Origin: Taenia hydatigena
Lineage: Eukaryota; Platyhelminthes; Cestoda; Cyclophyllidea; Taeniidae
Direction: 5' to 3'
DNA length: 64,000 bases
NCBI GenBank assembly: GCA_036345935.2
Contig: JADWOT020000005.1
Coordinates: 19,322,369 to 19,386,368, forward strand
Numbering within the stretch: the stretch's first letter is position 1; the number at the start of each line of letters is the position of its first letter. Under the pieces are notes generated by a model that saw nothing but the letters and a program-made list of their open reading frames with translations, was not told the origin of the DNA and made no database searches. This document shows positions 13,168-25,900 of this stretch, piece by piece. A program made the translations under genes and the position numbers.

Positions 13168-15435
13168 AAGTTAAATCAAAATATATTCTATATTATGGCT
13201 TAATTTCTTCAAGATCGCTTGCTCACGGTGATGAAGTCCTTTCTTGTCATGGCTTTTCTGAATTTATGCAAACGGCAATGAGGCGTGTTCGTGCTAGTTA
13301 TGCGGGTCAGTGCTCACTGTGCCTCTACCGTTGATGGCGGTCTCGCCTTCAATGTCTTCTCGGGTTCTGGGTTAGTTTTATCCACTGCATGGCTTTCCTT
13401 ATTGTGGAGGTATAAATTGGCTCATCGATCAGAAGTGGAGTTGTGTTTCCCCCTGATGGTCTTTGGGTAAGGTGTCTTGGGTTTGTGTTCTTCCTGACTT
13501 AGTTCTCTGCACTGGAGGTTCTGTCTGGTTGCTAATGTTTAAATTCGCGGGCTTCTAAGCTCCGTTGCTTGCACCATACCATCGGGCTTCCCTTGCATTG
13601 ATGGCAAGGCGAGACTAAGGGGTCTCACTCAGCGCTCTTTTGTTCCCACTTTGATCCCGCCTCCGTGGGGAGCATACTCCACAGGATCTCGCAGAAGTTG
13701 TTCGCCATTGGGGGTGTTGGAGCATTCAATTTGGAGGTGGTTGTGGGCGAACTCAAAAGAAACGAGAATCTTGAATCCAGTAGTTGAGCTGTGGGCTTGA
13801 CCTCTTTTGTGCAAAATCAGTAGATTTGTCGATGTCGTGTCGATTTATCAAGTCCTATTTCTGTTGATCACTGAAGCGGTATCGCCGTCGAGCCGTTTGC
13901 TACCTGCAATGTGTGTGCAGTGTGGGTTTCGCGAATCAGTGGGAGCTGCTGTACGCTTTTGGCCTATCGGTGGTACCCGTCGGAAAGACCGAGAAGTATT
14001 TAAGATGATGGGGGAGGGGGGGAGGGAGGGAGAAGACAAGGGGTGGTATACGCGCGGGCTCTTGACCTTGCGGGGCTACGCTGAATGATATTGCCAAGAG
14101 TACGTATTTCATTACGTGTCGCTCCCATTCGCGGGCCGTTGATAATTTAGCAGCAGACACCGCATTGTAGTGACTGCCGTGGGAATGGGATGTAGGTCGT
14201 GCCTAACGTTAGGGAAACTGCTCAGAATTAACTCACTAGTTTTATGATGCTTGGGTGAGAAACACAATGCAACGAGTCCAACTTGGGGCGAAGGGCTGTT
14301 TACTAAAAAGGAGGGGTGACGTGTAAGACTGGTCCACGTAACAGTTTCTTCAAGGCGGGTTGGATTAACTTCTTGCTCCCCTGGAGACGTGTACGTTATG
14401 CGCCACGTATTCAACGCTTGGAAATTGCCGTAACTCATCACCTTAATTCGGATAGCGTCTCTCAAAAACTCTTTCTACTTTGCTATGCAAAACTAGACCG
14501 AAAGTTGCCGCTTCGGCGGATAAATTCGTAGTTGTCATCTCTGAATTTCCGTGACTCTGTCCGTGTGGTGAACGCTTCGGGATGATAAATACAGAAGCTG
14601 TAAGCTGTGAGTTGTACACCGTGTTGGGCAGAAGTATACAACTCGGAAAAAGAAGCTTAAATATTTGCTTCGGCGATTCTCTATGAGGTAGAAGAGTTAC
14701 AAACAGAGCAAATCTTTGAAATGGCGTTTACGGTGGTGCTGACTTTTCATCAAGTGAACAGCTTTGTATTTAACACAGTGAGCACGCTAATGAATAACTA
14801 ATGCCAGGGAAGAAACTCCGAAATTTATAATCAGAATAGAAGAGTGATTGCTTAGTTTATTAAGAGTAAGGAGGTCCCTCCATTAGCCTTCAAATTGTCG
14901 ACTTACATGCAGTGAATTGCAGAGTCTTGGGCATTTCTTGGGGTACGTCATGGAGGAAAACTGGTTCTCGACTGTGCAACCTTTCTTGAGATTAATGGTT
15001 GGTATTAGAGATGCAAGTGCTGTGGAGCGTTTTTTGATGTTGAGTTCGTTGAAATCACTGCAATTCCCTTCCCACAATACGGTTCATGAATAGGCCAAAC
15101 GTCTGGACTCTGTGAATTCGCAGAGCGGCATCAGTAACGTTGGAAGCAACTGCTTTCCCACTTGCAAGAAAACCAAGTGACTGGCATTCCTACCTCGAGG
15201 AATACTTGGAAGCATCGACTGGGTTGTGATGGCTGGTGTAAATGGTTGACCAAGGGCGACCTTGTGATAATTTGATGCTCTTTTTAGGAAAGCATTTATT
15301 TTAACTACCTACGTACTTCTCTGCAGGATGCAATTCTGACACTGTTTGGTCTACTGGCCCTCAAGCCATGCTACTAATCTCAGCCGTTCTTCACTTCAGC
15401 AATTAGTATGTTCCTTGAGGGAACTTTGACTCACC
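13168..15435. other. Intergenic region without recognised genes
   Basis: It follows the RPS2 stop and ends at the TRIM target site. Several short overlapping frames occur around 13.8-14.5 kb on both strands, none with recognisable motifs or splice context. A G-rich run lies near 14010-14035. I see no gene here. Confidence 0.5.
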
Positions 15436-15440
15436 ACGAC

Positions 15441-15630
15441 TGTAGCGTCCCGAGGCTCCCTTGAAGGCAAAAGAAGGCAGAATGCTAGGGTAGAATATAT
15501 ATATATATTCACCGGACAGGGGGAAATAGGCTGCTGGCATGGCCCAGAGGCCAGCCCACGCAGCTAGGGCAATACGGCCGCCTCTGTGACCTTGACAGAA
15601 ACCGGCAGTTCTAACAAACAAAGTATTACA
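15441..15630 (-). repeat. TRIM 3' LTR (190 bp)
   Basis: Downstream LTR relative to the element's minus orientation. It contains an alternating TATATATA run (around 15497-15510), which may serve as the TATA box of the LTR promoter. It is 26 bp longer than its partner and appears to be the fuller version, since the solo LTR at 42761 shares the extra segment. Confidence 0.88.
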
Positions 15631-16157
15631 TTGCCCCTCTCCTCTTTCGAGCGTCGTCCCCGACGCGTCCCTCGGTACATCTCCCGCGTTAGCCATCACA
15701 ACATACTCAGTGCTGCAGCAAGCACCCACGAGCTAACCATGCCAGTCGCCGACATTCGACGCGATTGAGGCGATGCTTCACACCAACGTCAGCAATCCCT
15801 CTTGACAGTGCATTGCACTTCGAGTTTCGTCTGGCTTGGAAACAAAGTTTGGAACAAGTGGTTCTGCCGACCATCAGTATCTCCATAGGGAGGCGTTAGC
15901 ACGCCGATCTCCTTAAGCAAGTATATTAGGGTAATCTTTGGAACGAAACTTTCCAGGTGGTCCATGGCTAGTGTTGCTTCAGTTGTTGATAGCTTTCTTG
16001 TAGAACACGGAGAAGGGGTAGATGCCGGAGATGGACGTCGTTCGTGGCCCATCCGTAGCACATGCACATCTTTCGCACCGCTGCACCATGCCGCAGGCGG
16101 TAGAGATCGGGATAAAAAAAACCCTATAGGTTCGGGTCCGCTTTCCGCTGCCACCAA

Positions 16158-16321
16158 TGTAGCGCCCTGAGGCAGAATGCTAGGGTAGAATATATATATT
16201 CAACGGACAGGGGGAAATAGGCTGCTGGCATGATCCAGAGGCCATCCCACGCAGCTAGGGCAGTACGGCCGCCTCTGTGACCTTGACAGAAACCGGCAGT
16301 TCTAACAAACAAAGTATTACA
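16158..16321 (-). repeat. TRIM 5' LTR (164 bp, internal deletion)
   Basis: Upstream LTR in element orientation, nearly identical to the 15441 copy but lacking about 26 bp close to its inner (U5) end, between two short GGC-containing repeats. It keeps the TATA-like run and both terminal TG/CA bases. The deletion distinguishes the two LTRs and postdates insertion or arose during reverse transcription. Confidence 0.88.
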
Positions 16322-16828
16322 ACGACTTCAACAGAGACGCAGAACCCTACACCTCTCTACCCTCGGTTTCACAAGGCATCATGCAATGTATTAATGTGGG
16401 ATTACGAGCTAATCTTAGTTTTTTGGGTAAAAAGGGGCCTGCTCCCCCTTCTCTTGCTAGGCGATTGATAACGTCGCCTTAGCCACGAAATTGGCCCAGT
16501 CCAAACTGTGCATTTAAACAAGCGTACATAACTCTGAGCTCAAGAGCGACATAGTTAATTGCTTTATAAAAGCTTTCAGTGGTTTAATTTCTAGGATTCA
16601 TTGTGTTCCCATTTCATAGCCATAAATGAAAACCATATGCGGACAATAAGCTCGATATGTGGATAATTATACTGCAACCAGGCTGGTAGATGGTTTAAAT
16701 CGATTGAACTTGAGATCATTTGTGGGGGTGAAGGTGAGGTCGTAATGTGTCGGGGTATTTATACCCTGCCATTGGCAGGGTAAATTGCCTCAGCATTGTT
16801 TCGCGGCGTTGGATCCTTCGTGCTGACA

Positions 16829-19353
16829 ATGTCTGCTATCGAACCGAATGGCGACAGCACAAGTGGCTCAGATCCTCAGTCAAGCCTGAAGGATGCTCTC
16901 ACCCTCTTGATCACTGGCCGTCATCCGGAGCATGTGCTGCAAAAAGCTGAAGAAAGAGTTAAAAGCTTTGAGCAAAAAGGCAGCGATGAAGAAGAGGAAA
17001 ATGTATACTACAATTATCGGAGAGGCGCTGGTGATGCTGATATTGATGCAGCCAATTTTCACAAAGTGGAAGAATTGGATGTGATTGTGGGATGCCGGAA
17101 TTCGTCCTCAATGGTCGATCTTGCTGATACAAAGAAGTTTTTCGAAGAGCACTTCACGGACATGCCTTCTGACCCCAAATATTGGAGTTTGGACCCCGAC
17201 AACTTGATTTCATCATGGCATAGGAACGAACAGCCCTTCAGCAGAGACTGCTACCGATGCCACCGAATCGGCCATATAGCAATGTACTGCACTAGGGTAG
17301 GTGGACTATATCTTTTTGTGGTACGTTGCATCGCAATGCTTTGGAGAGCATTTTGCTGTAGTGCATTGTTGTCACTCATTTTATTGCCTCCATTTCTTCC
17401 TCTTCCGAATAGGAGCCACAACCTTGCTACTATTGCACCTCAACTGACCATGAATATAACAAATGTACGAAGTTACCCTGTGAAAAGTGCTGTGAATTTG
17501 GGCACAAGTACCAGGAGTGCCCAAATAGGGACCTCCTTTGCAAGGTGTTTTGCTCCCGATGCAACCAGGGAGGTCATGCAGACAGTGTAAGTTCGTGTGT
17601 CTTGCATCTCCATGCAACTCTGAGCTATCCTTGCATTTGAAACAGCTGAAATTTATCTACAGCACCACACAGTGCTAAGGTTTCTTTTTAGTTGTGAATC
17701 TGGGCCTCTTTCTAGCACCTAAGGGAGACAGCACCTCTAGTGTGTGACGTCTTCTACCATGCAGGACATTTATTCTCTATTGGTGACTATATGCCGCGTA
17801 TAATTCAGGAGCTCTCTCTAACTCATCTGGTCGGTCACCTGAGTGGGAACAATCTTTGCAATTGTTTATTGGCAAAGCATTGCATCAGAGTTCTTGCCCA
17901 TTGTCGGATAGGTTAGGTTTAGTTGATGACATCTTTTTTTGGGAACAGGAACGGAGTTAGCTTGTTCGCAAATAATTACTACGATTCTGTGCCTAAGATG
18001 ACCAGTTAGCGATCCCCCCTTAGCCAGTCGTGACGTTTTTATCATACTATAGTTTCACTCGTGCCATCAGGACGCAAGCTAATGTCTAATCCTTTGGGTG
18101 GTGGGAGGAGGGCGAGTGAGGGCAGGGGAGGGTGACGGCCTAACGCGGTTGTCGAGTCACGGAGTGATGAGATCACAGCTGCCTGTAGTCTTATCCGTCG
18201 GTCCGCTTCAATCAGATGGTGTCGTTTTGTGGGATTATCTCCAATTTTAACTCATTAGCAATGCCTAAGCCCTGTCCATTCATTTGTAAGGTCATAATTT
18301 GCCCACATTCAAATGGCAACAGCATTTCGACGATAACTCTAATGTCTCCACTTCTATAAGGAGACTGAGTGGCGAAAATGGACAAGAATAGAATACATGA
18401 GATAAGCCTGCACTTTACTTTAATGTTAATGTACTTACTCGTTTCAGACTTGTCCGGATACCTGGCGACAGTACAGATACACGGTATGTGAACTTTGACC
18501 CACTTTTGAAATGTTAAGCTATGTTGGAAGAGGCTGCTAGATTATTACAGCAAATGCATTTGTTAGACAGAACCCGGCAAGCCGGTAGTGAAGAATCATC
18601 CTCCTGAGCATAAGACTACGACCTGCTGCAATTGTGGTAGCTCATCGCATACGGGAGATGTATGTCATTTTACTTTTTGCCTACTTATTTATTCACTCAT
18701 TGCAAAATGGACTAAGAGTTTTGCCTTGAACTGATAAGACTGCTTGTGGTTTGATGATTAACTTTTAATTTACTAAGTGTGGGATCTCTTTCGTTGAATG
18801 GTGGTTAATCATGCTGATGAGAAACTCTTTAGCAATTACACAGTTGTGGGCGTGCTTTCTGGTTGCATCCCAAAGTGATGGTCGAAGGCACTTAGTTATG
18901 GAAGGAGGAAGAGTTGATAGTGTGAGCTGCGTGGGAAGAAAGAGTAGCACCCAAGTGTAGATGATGAAGTGGGGATTTCTGTAGGAAAATAATTTGTTTC
19001 AGCAGTTCATGCGGGATAGTAACACCAAAGTCGCACTTGTCAAAACACCTTTATAGAGTTGTAACGAAGAGACTGTGTCCACATGTCCAATCCCACTGCC
19101 GTCGATATGTCGATTTGATGACTACGATGTCTATGGTGAAGGTGCAAGGAATGACGATCAGGCTGTAGTCTGCAAGCCGACACAAATGATGCCATGGGCA
19201 CATGGTGAGTTGGGTAGGTTGATTTGTACCATCGTGGTTCCTTGCCACAACATTCCTTTCACGCTCTTTCTTTGCTATTTCATAGCGGACGTAGCGGGAA
19301 GAGGACTAACCAAAGACAAACCGGGAAGCAGTAAACAGGGGCAGCGCTATTAG
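16829..19353 (+). CDS. ZCCHC7: ZCCHC7-like zinc-knuckle protein (TRAMP/Air-type RNA surveillance factor)
   Basis: Six exons in consistent phase: 16829-17296, 17413-17586, 18448-18483, 18567-18659, 19057-19204 and 19286-19353, giving about 328 residues. Five CX2CX4HX4C knuckles are seen: CYRCHRIGHIAMYC (about residue 141), CYYCTSTDHEYNKC, CEKCCEFGHKYQEC, CSRCNQGGHADSTC (across the exon 2/3 junction) and CCNCGSSSHTGDSC (across exons 4/5). The fourth is followed by PDTWRQYRYTTEPGKP, a hallmark of ZCCHC7/Air2. A YDDYDV-like motif (FDDYDVYGEG) follows the fifth. In yeast and mammals these proteins bridge a non-canonical poly(A) polymerase and the Mtr4 helicase in nuclear RNA decay. ATG 16829 is the first Met of a long acidic N-terminal exon. 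Introns range from 82 bp to about 860 bp. Shorter than the human protein but with the complete core. Confidence 0.9.
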
Positions 19354-22300
19354 TGGCGGACCATTTCCGCCAATTTCGATATAGATTATGAATAACTTCT
19401 TCGGGTAGAATCATTCTACATAATTGTACAATTATCGAATGACTGCTTTTGATGCGATTGGGATGACATACTGAATGAGAGTGTGTGCCACTCAATATTT
19501 GTGGAATGCATCATACAAAAGCATTTCCAACGAAGGCGTTAGTTAGCATGTCGAACCTCACAGAGCTATAGTAGGTTCCAAGCTGCCATCATTGACAGAA
19601 CGCGGCCGAGTTGGAAGAGAACGAGTAAGTTGACAAGCACACGCTCTTGGAAAGTGCATGGCCAGTGTTTTGAGTTTAAAATGCGGATCAAAATATTCAC
19701 TGACTTCATATAAGACTGCTTTGTGTAACAATGCACCGCATTTAGCCGATAATCTGTTCAACGCGAAACACTCTACCACTCAACTTTGTGGCAAACTGGT
19801 AAAGACAAAATAGGAAGGACTCATTCAAATTTAGGATACTGCAACTCAGCTAAGGCCGCAGTATGCTGCCAAATCTTGATCTTTCGCACACTCTACAAGG
19901 AACTTGTTAAATACACAGGCGTCAGTCTGTCTGTAAGTTCTGCTTCGGTGTCATTGCACTTAAGGTGTTGTCTACATTCTTGGAGAAAATGACATACAAA
20001 ATCGCAGCATCTTTTTAGGTAACAGCATTTATGACCAGCTTGGAAACATTGAGATAGCTTGCAGAGGTAGCGCAGCATGTCCAGGGCGATAAGGAAGGTT
20101 TTTAAGATACGTGCACGGAGATTTCGTGTGAAGGTTTGAAAAGACTAGTTAGATACCCTACTCAAGACGTAGGGGGCTGTCAATGAGGCAAGAGGCCACT
20201 TAATCCAAAATCTATCTACGTTGGTACTTCAATAGAGTCGATAAGTGAGGAAGAGGGATACAATGTGTGATCGAAATATAACTAGGGTCAGTGAGATTTG
20301 GCCTTGGAATCCCTCTGTGACGTTTCCATGGCTCAGGTTGAAAGAGTACGACGGTCAATGCCTAATGTTTGCAGGTTATAAATAATATGACGAGGACATG
20401 GTATGAAGGGAATGGTAAAAATCGCAGACAGTAAACAGCCAGCAATTGCTTTTCATTCGTCTCCGATTAAGTAGCATTAGTAGTCTTAGTCATCAGAGGA
20501 AGCAAAAGCGAAACTACTGAGAATGATGACAAGAGGCAAAATTTGAGCAATAAGTTTTTTGGAAGTGGTATGCGTCAAATCAGTCAAGCAAGGGAATAAC
20601 AAATCATCAAAAGCGGTCATAGCATTTGGCTTCCTTTGTCACTACATACGAAATCGCGTAATAGCAAGGGCGCTATCAGGTGTTGAACTTCAGTTCACGG
20701 GTTATTATTGACAGTTAGGTTCAAAATTGGTGTGATAGGAAATGCGCGAAAGTCTCGAATCACCAGAAAATAATCAGAAGGCTTTAAGCATTCCTGGCAA
20801 ACTATAGATGGAAGCACTAAGGCAGATGATAGCACGATGATCGATAAATGAGGCATCGTAAAGTGCTGGAAATGCCTTAAACCTAAGACCTAGGAGCCCG
20901 TTCAATTTTCACAAAGTTCTCCTTTGTGAATACAATCAAATATACTAATACTATCGTGCTCTCACTCAGTCTCCTTCCTGCTCAGTCCATATGTCAAGCA
21001 GGGATTGACGTCAACTCCACCTATGATTACTCGAATGTCAAGGTCAGTTAGCTGCTGTGGCTATGCGCGAAGTCAAGGCTGATAAGTGCCGCGAATGGTA
21101 ATTTGAACGCCTACATCGACGTTAGTGGTAGGCAAAGTGAATAGTCTAACTGTCCAACCTTATTCACGTTGCAGTGCCTACACAAAAGGAAGGAAATGCA
21201 GCGAATACGAAAAGAATGCAGGGCTGACCCAAGGTATGTTAGGATGCAATGCCCACAGCTCAGGTTACATGGAAAGCAAAAAAAAGTAATGCAAACTTCT
21301 ACATTAATTGAACCCAAGTATTGTACGCTATTTAGAGAAGGAAGTGGGACGAGGCATTCGATAATTTGGAAAGGAAGTGCTAAACGGCAGCACTCCTTCC
21401 AGATCTATACGCTCCTACCCTCGGATGCCAGCATGAAGCCTCTACCAAAATGCTGCTAAAGAGCTATCTTGAACAAATCCAACAAGAAACTTACGAGTTA
21501 TTGCCTGGGTCTGCGTAGCTTGTGCAGCCTTATGGCTAATTGAACCTTAGCTCTATTTTTTGCAGCCTTATTCTTCAAATTGCGCAAAAATGAACTTCAA
21601 CCAGGTGAAAATTACTTTCCCCTATGACAATTATAGATCCAAGTTGTCGCATCAGCCGTTTCGCCGCTTTGGTGAGCGTTACAGCAGAAACTTCCACTAA
21701 AACAGATCAAGTTTCTTTTCCAACAGTCTCGTTGCCGCTAACCACTACTGTTGGTAATAAATGTTCCACGGAATTAGTGACGGTAGATTATAGTAGGTAA
21801 AGGAAGAGTTAATAGCTGGCGGATGGGCCGTAGCTGCTGCAGAACTTATCCAGTAATGGCGTGTAAGGAATATGCGAATCGCGATTAGTCCTAGGTAAAT
21901 TTAAGGCACTCGCATTCTGAGATGACACTCGAGCGAAGAGGTGTAGTTTTGGTGCCAACACCGCCTGGTATAGGGGCCCTGGATTCATTTTTGCAAATGC
22001 AGCCACTAACCATGGTTCGTTTGCTCTAGGACCATCCCTCTATGTGATCCTCTTTACCGACAGGATGCCATTTCATTCTACAACACAATTGCGTCCTAAT
22101 CTCTCGAAACAAATTTGCATGTTGCTAATCACTAAATCTTTTCCGCTGGTCGCATTTACTTTTTTTAGGTGGGAGCCTGAGCAATTTTAAATTATGACTA
22201 GGAAACTTCCAAAGTTCACTAAATGAACATGAAAAAACTCGAGAACTTCTCTTTTTTCCTAAATGTAGACACTCGCCATATCTCTGCCATTCGGGCCTCC

Positions 22301-24017
22301 TCACAATTTCAGTCATAAAATTTAAGCAGTGCCGATGTTCTCCAAAACTATCACGGAAAAGAAGTTCAAAAAGGTTTTCAGAGTTCATTGTTTCACTACC
22401 TTAACGAATCTGGGAGGGAGGAGAAGAAGAGAAGTAAATGAGTCTGTTAAATGGCAAAGTAGCAGGAAACATTTGGAGCTTGCAATTTAGAAAATGAGAT
22501 ACAGGCTTATGCTCACTTCCATCAACCAAACGTCAATTAGAAAAAACTAAAGTGAAAAATACATGCTTACATGGCGAGTGAAGTCTGTGACCACAGAACT
22601 TTCAATTCACTGTACACAGTCAATCCTCCTGACGATGAATGACGGCGATCCCTTCTCAGGTTTCTGTGATAAAATTCGAAGTCAATCACGATTTGTAATT
22701 TGAGACCAGCAGGGCCGGTGCTACTCTGACGGAACAGTGTTGATCTTAAAACAATGCTGCAACAAAGTGGAACTTGCTAGACAGCTGTCACAAAGCTTCT
22801 TTTTCAACGGCACCTAAGTGGTTAGGATGTGTTACGGCTTTAAGCAATGCTCCAAACAGCTCGGTCATTTTGGGTGTGAAGCACGCGATAGTAATCACCA
22901 TCAAGAATCAGACGGAGTCCCACGGTGCACCTCATGAAACGTTTGTCTTCGGTCTACACATTGACCCGCCATCGCCACATACGTACGCATCCAAATGCCG
23001 GATTAGCACGTCTAACTATACAGTTTCATGAAAATGCGGAGAATCAAGACAAAATGCGATCAAAATTTGCCACGCTCAAGAGATCTAAGGGATCAATGCT
23101 GATGGTTCCCCCGTCCTCACTGCTGCCATTTATTAACATCAGTACTAGTTCAGCATTCTAAATTGGGGAAAATTATTAGCTAAGCTGGAGTTTGGCAGTG
23201 TCTACCTGACAGTTGAATTTGTGACAGCGTCGCAAACTGCTCATCATCAATCCACACCCAAGCCATTCTAATCTGCTTCAGTGTTTGCCGATGCGACGCC
23301 TTCATGGCCATCGTCCCGTGAGTGATGGTCCCTACTCTGTTCGGTGACCTTTCCAATGTGCCTACGTGCCTAGATGGCGTTTAAATTGTGGACAAACCGA
23401 ACCCACATCCAAGAGCAGGGGTTGCAGTATTTTATAAAAGCGTGAATTCTCCTTAAAGTCGGTGAAGTTCCTAGCATTTTTTCTTTACATCATCATTTGC
23501 AACTCTTATTTAGGGTACATAAGAAGTAACAGACAAATGACAACGCCAAACGATATCCACGCATTGCGCTCGCTTCAGGACTTTGTGCGTCACAAGCTTG
23601 GAAATTGTGATAACACGTAAGTGGCTGCAGAGACCTCGCAGATGAGTAGTTGGAAGAATAAAGGTAGCTCATGAATGAATGGGGACTGCTTCCCCCAAAT
23701 TTACACACTCAGGGTTAAGCGCCTCCTTCCTGTATGAACACCCACATATAGACAATGGGACGTGATTTGCCTTTGCAGGAAGCTAACTATGACCATTGCA
23801 GTTCACCCTCTATACAATTTAAGAGTTCAACCCAAAGCTACCCAATTAAAGCCATTTAGTCAATGACCTAGGGTCATCTACTGAATTGCAGATGTGCAAC
23901 CTCCCCATTAAAAACACGCTTATTTTTCCATGTCGCACAGTTAGTCGCTTGTGATTTTGGACAAAGCACACGTCAAAGAAGCAAGTAAAGAGGACAATTT
24001 GGGAATGAAATGATTCT
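19354..24017. other. Long gene-poor stretch
   Basis: I found no gene I can support. Weak exon-like pieces occur near 21000-21240 on the plus strand (an acceptor after ACGTTGCAG and a GTATGT donor), but the frames are short and match nothing. The region is presumably intergenic or an intron of an undetected gene. Confidence 0.4.
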
Positions 24018-24038
24018 CCCTAACCCTAACTCTAACCC
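24018..24038. repeat. Short interstitial telomere-like repeat
   Basis: About 21 bp of CCCTAA units (three and a half units with one change, CTCTAA) in an otherwise unique context. TTAGGG is the usual animal, including flatworm, telomere repeat. At this length it may be chance, a double-strand-break repair scar or a relic of old telomeric DNA. Confidence 0.6.
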
Positions 24039-25192
24039 ATAAGGATCATTTCGAATTGCGTTAATATACGCTATGCAACGTTAAGAAATGTTGTTTAGAA
24101 TATCGGTGAGGCTCAATGTGGTGGACAGTGCTTTATTGCTTTCTGGACACATTGTCCATGCTCATTTGCAGTAATCTGACAAAGGCCTCTGTTCCCAATG
24201 TAGCATTTCAATATGTAGGCAAATATGCCTATTCCTGAATGCGTGTTTATGTGGATGCGACTGTGAATACACTTAAGGGAAAAGCACAAAAGCGCGTGTA
24301 AATTTGACAACTTGCGTATTCGTAGGCGGTGGAATTTTGAGCACATTTAAACGTATCGCGCATAAGTTGTATGCCATATAAGAAAACATTAAATAATGTT
24401 ACATGGTTGACAAAATCCTTCTGTGGTGCTGCTCTTGTGCAGTCGGTGTCATGCTATGCGGAAGGCATTTAAAGTTCGATGCGCACCCAGACTTACCTGT
24501 CTGTTAAGTGAAATAAAAAAAAGTAGAAATAACGCCAGTTTTGCTGGTATCAAAGCTGTTTGTCTTCCCATTTGTTTAAAGCCACTTTCAAGGAAGCTGA
24601 TTTAGGAGTGTTGCTCGTTGTGACATTGACAGCCCCCAAACACTAGTTCACTTGAATTTAGTCCATTTGGCCTCTTTCAACGTATCTTGTTTTGATTCTT
24701 CTACGCCTTCGACTCCAATAGCGACTGCACTAACCCTCATTGACGCTGACGATCCTACCTTTAGGTTGACAGTGTTGGAAGAATGAGACTTTCGCCTTCC
24801 CCCACTCCATTATTCCACGAATAATGATTTCATTGGCATTGACATTACGCACTTCTCTACCTCCCCCCGATCCTCTACCAGAATGACTTCAAACTTCCTT
24901 CAGACCCGGTGGGTAGATACATGCGTAAATAGATGGACAGAGAACAGATAGACCGACAAACAGACAGGTAAGCAGATAGTTGATGGCAATAATGAGGATG
25001 CGTTTCTGTTGTATGATCAACTGGAGTGGCGGGGAGTGGAAGCTTTCTAGGTGGTTTGAGTGGAAGCGAGAGGAAGTGTGGCAATGACTGCGCCACTTCC
25101 GATGTGGAGTGCATGGAGCTGTAAATGGACTAATTAACATGCAAGAGTGGCTGTACTAGCAAGATTTACTCAGCCGTCTCCATTCTGCTAGC

Positions 25193-25420
25193 GTGTCTCC
25201 ACGACCACACAATGGTCACTGTGTCGCTCCTTCGGCATCAGTGGACACCTCGCCACATTCGGCTTCAGGTATTAGGTGCTCTCTCCAGGTTCTCCCTCAT
25301 CTTTCCCTTCAGCCCTCCCCTTCTGCTTTTTCACCTAGAATATTTCACTTCCCCTTATCTGCCCTAGACGACTCTTTAATCTGTGTCCACCCTTATTTGC
25401 CTTGCTTTTGCTGATCCAAT
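25193..25420 (+). repeat. Copy of a diverged interspersed repeat (pyrimidine-rich part)
   Basis: By eye this aligns with 29545-29720: both share a run resembling GTGGACACCTCGCCACATTC, then GGCTTC, then CT-rich blocks of similar order. Identity is perhaps two thirds. There are no coding motifs. Likely part of the same old repeat family as the 25.6, 35.4 and 42.7 kb segments. Confidence 0.4.
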
Positions 25421-25599
25421 GGCATTTGTATGGATGTATTTATAACTCAACGAAATTTTATAAAGCCCCCTCCTTTTGGACTGCCGCTTTCCAAATTGTC
25501 CAGGATCCTTAGTAAGACTCTAAACAATGCAAAATCAAAGGCATTGCATATGCAAACTTAGAAGAATATAAAATGATATCTTATGATAACCATCACTAT

Positions 25600-25900
25600 G
25601 AAATCCAAGTGCTTTGATCTTAACTTACTGAAAAGAGAGTTAGAATATTTTAGAGGCAGTTTATGCATTTTAATGAAAGGTTATATTATTAGTAATCAAA
25701 TTATGGAATCGCAACAGATTTTCTGCTCTTTACCGTCTGAATTTGGTCATAAATCATCTCATCTATCCATCCACCCATCCATGGACTCGTGCACATTCGC
25801 GCTTAAATATTCAACCAAATCTGTGAAACTCATACTTTAGATATAATACGCGTCCGAAGGGGATGCTTCAAGCACCTTTGAATGCTACAAGTGATAGCTG
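25600..25900 (-). repeat. Copy of diverged repeat with CATC/GGAT array
   Basis: On the minus strand this reads a GGATGG array, then a segment with AAAATCTGTTGCGATTCCAT, similar in order to 36120-36245 on the plus strand (array followed by GAATCTGCTGCGTTTCCATT). The open frames on this stretch are explained by the repeat rather than a gene. Confidence 0.45.

Larger units (their letters stand above)
15441..16321 (-). mobile_element. Complete TRIM (terminal-repeat retrotransposon in miniature)
   Basis: An 881-bp element flanked by the perfect 5-bp target duplication ACGAC (15436-15440 and 16322-16326). Two direct LTRs (15441-15630 and 16158-16321) start TGTA and end TACA. Orientation is minus: next to the LTR at 16158 the minus strand reads TTGGTGGCAGCGGAAAGC, a TGG-starting primer-binding site. 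Next to the LTR at 15630 it reads AAAGAGGAGAGGGG, a polypurine tract. The interior of about 530 bp is too short for gag-pol, so replication must use proteins supplied by an autonomous LTR element. Size and structure match the TRIM family described in taeniid tapeworms; family identity is my inference. The crisp target duplication points to a fairly young insertion. Confidence 0.9.

Noticed and set aside
15586..16170. Plus-strand frames over the TRIM (for example 15964-16170)
   Set aside because: They run antisense to an element with clear PBS, PPT and LTR orientation on the minus strand; composition reflects the element.
21003..21236. Exon-like segments on plus strand (YDYSNVK then CLHKRKEMQRIR)
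   Set aside because: Short, match nothing, and no further exons in phase could be found; kept only as a note.
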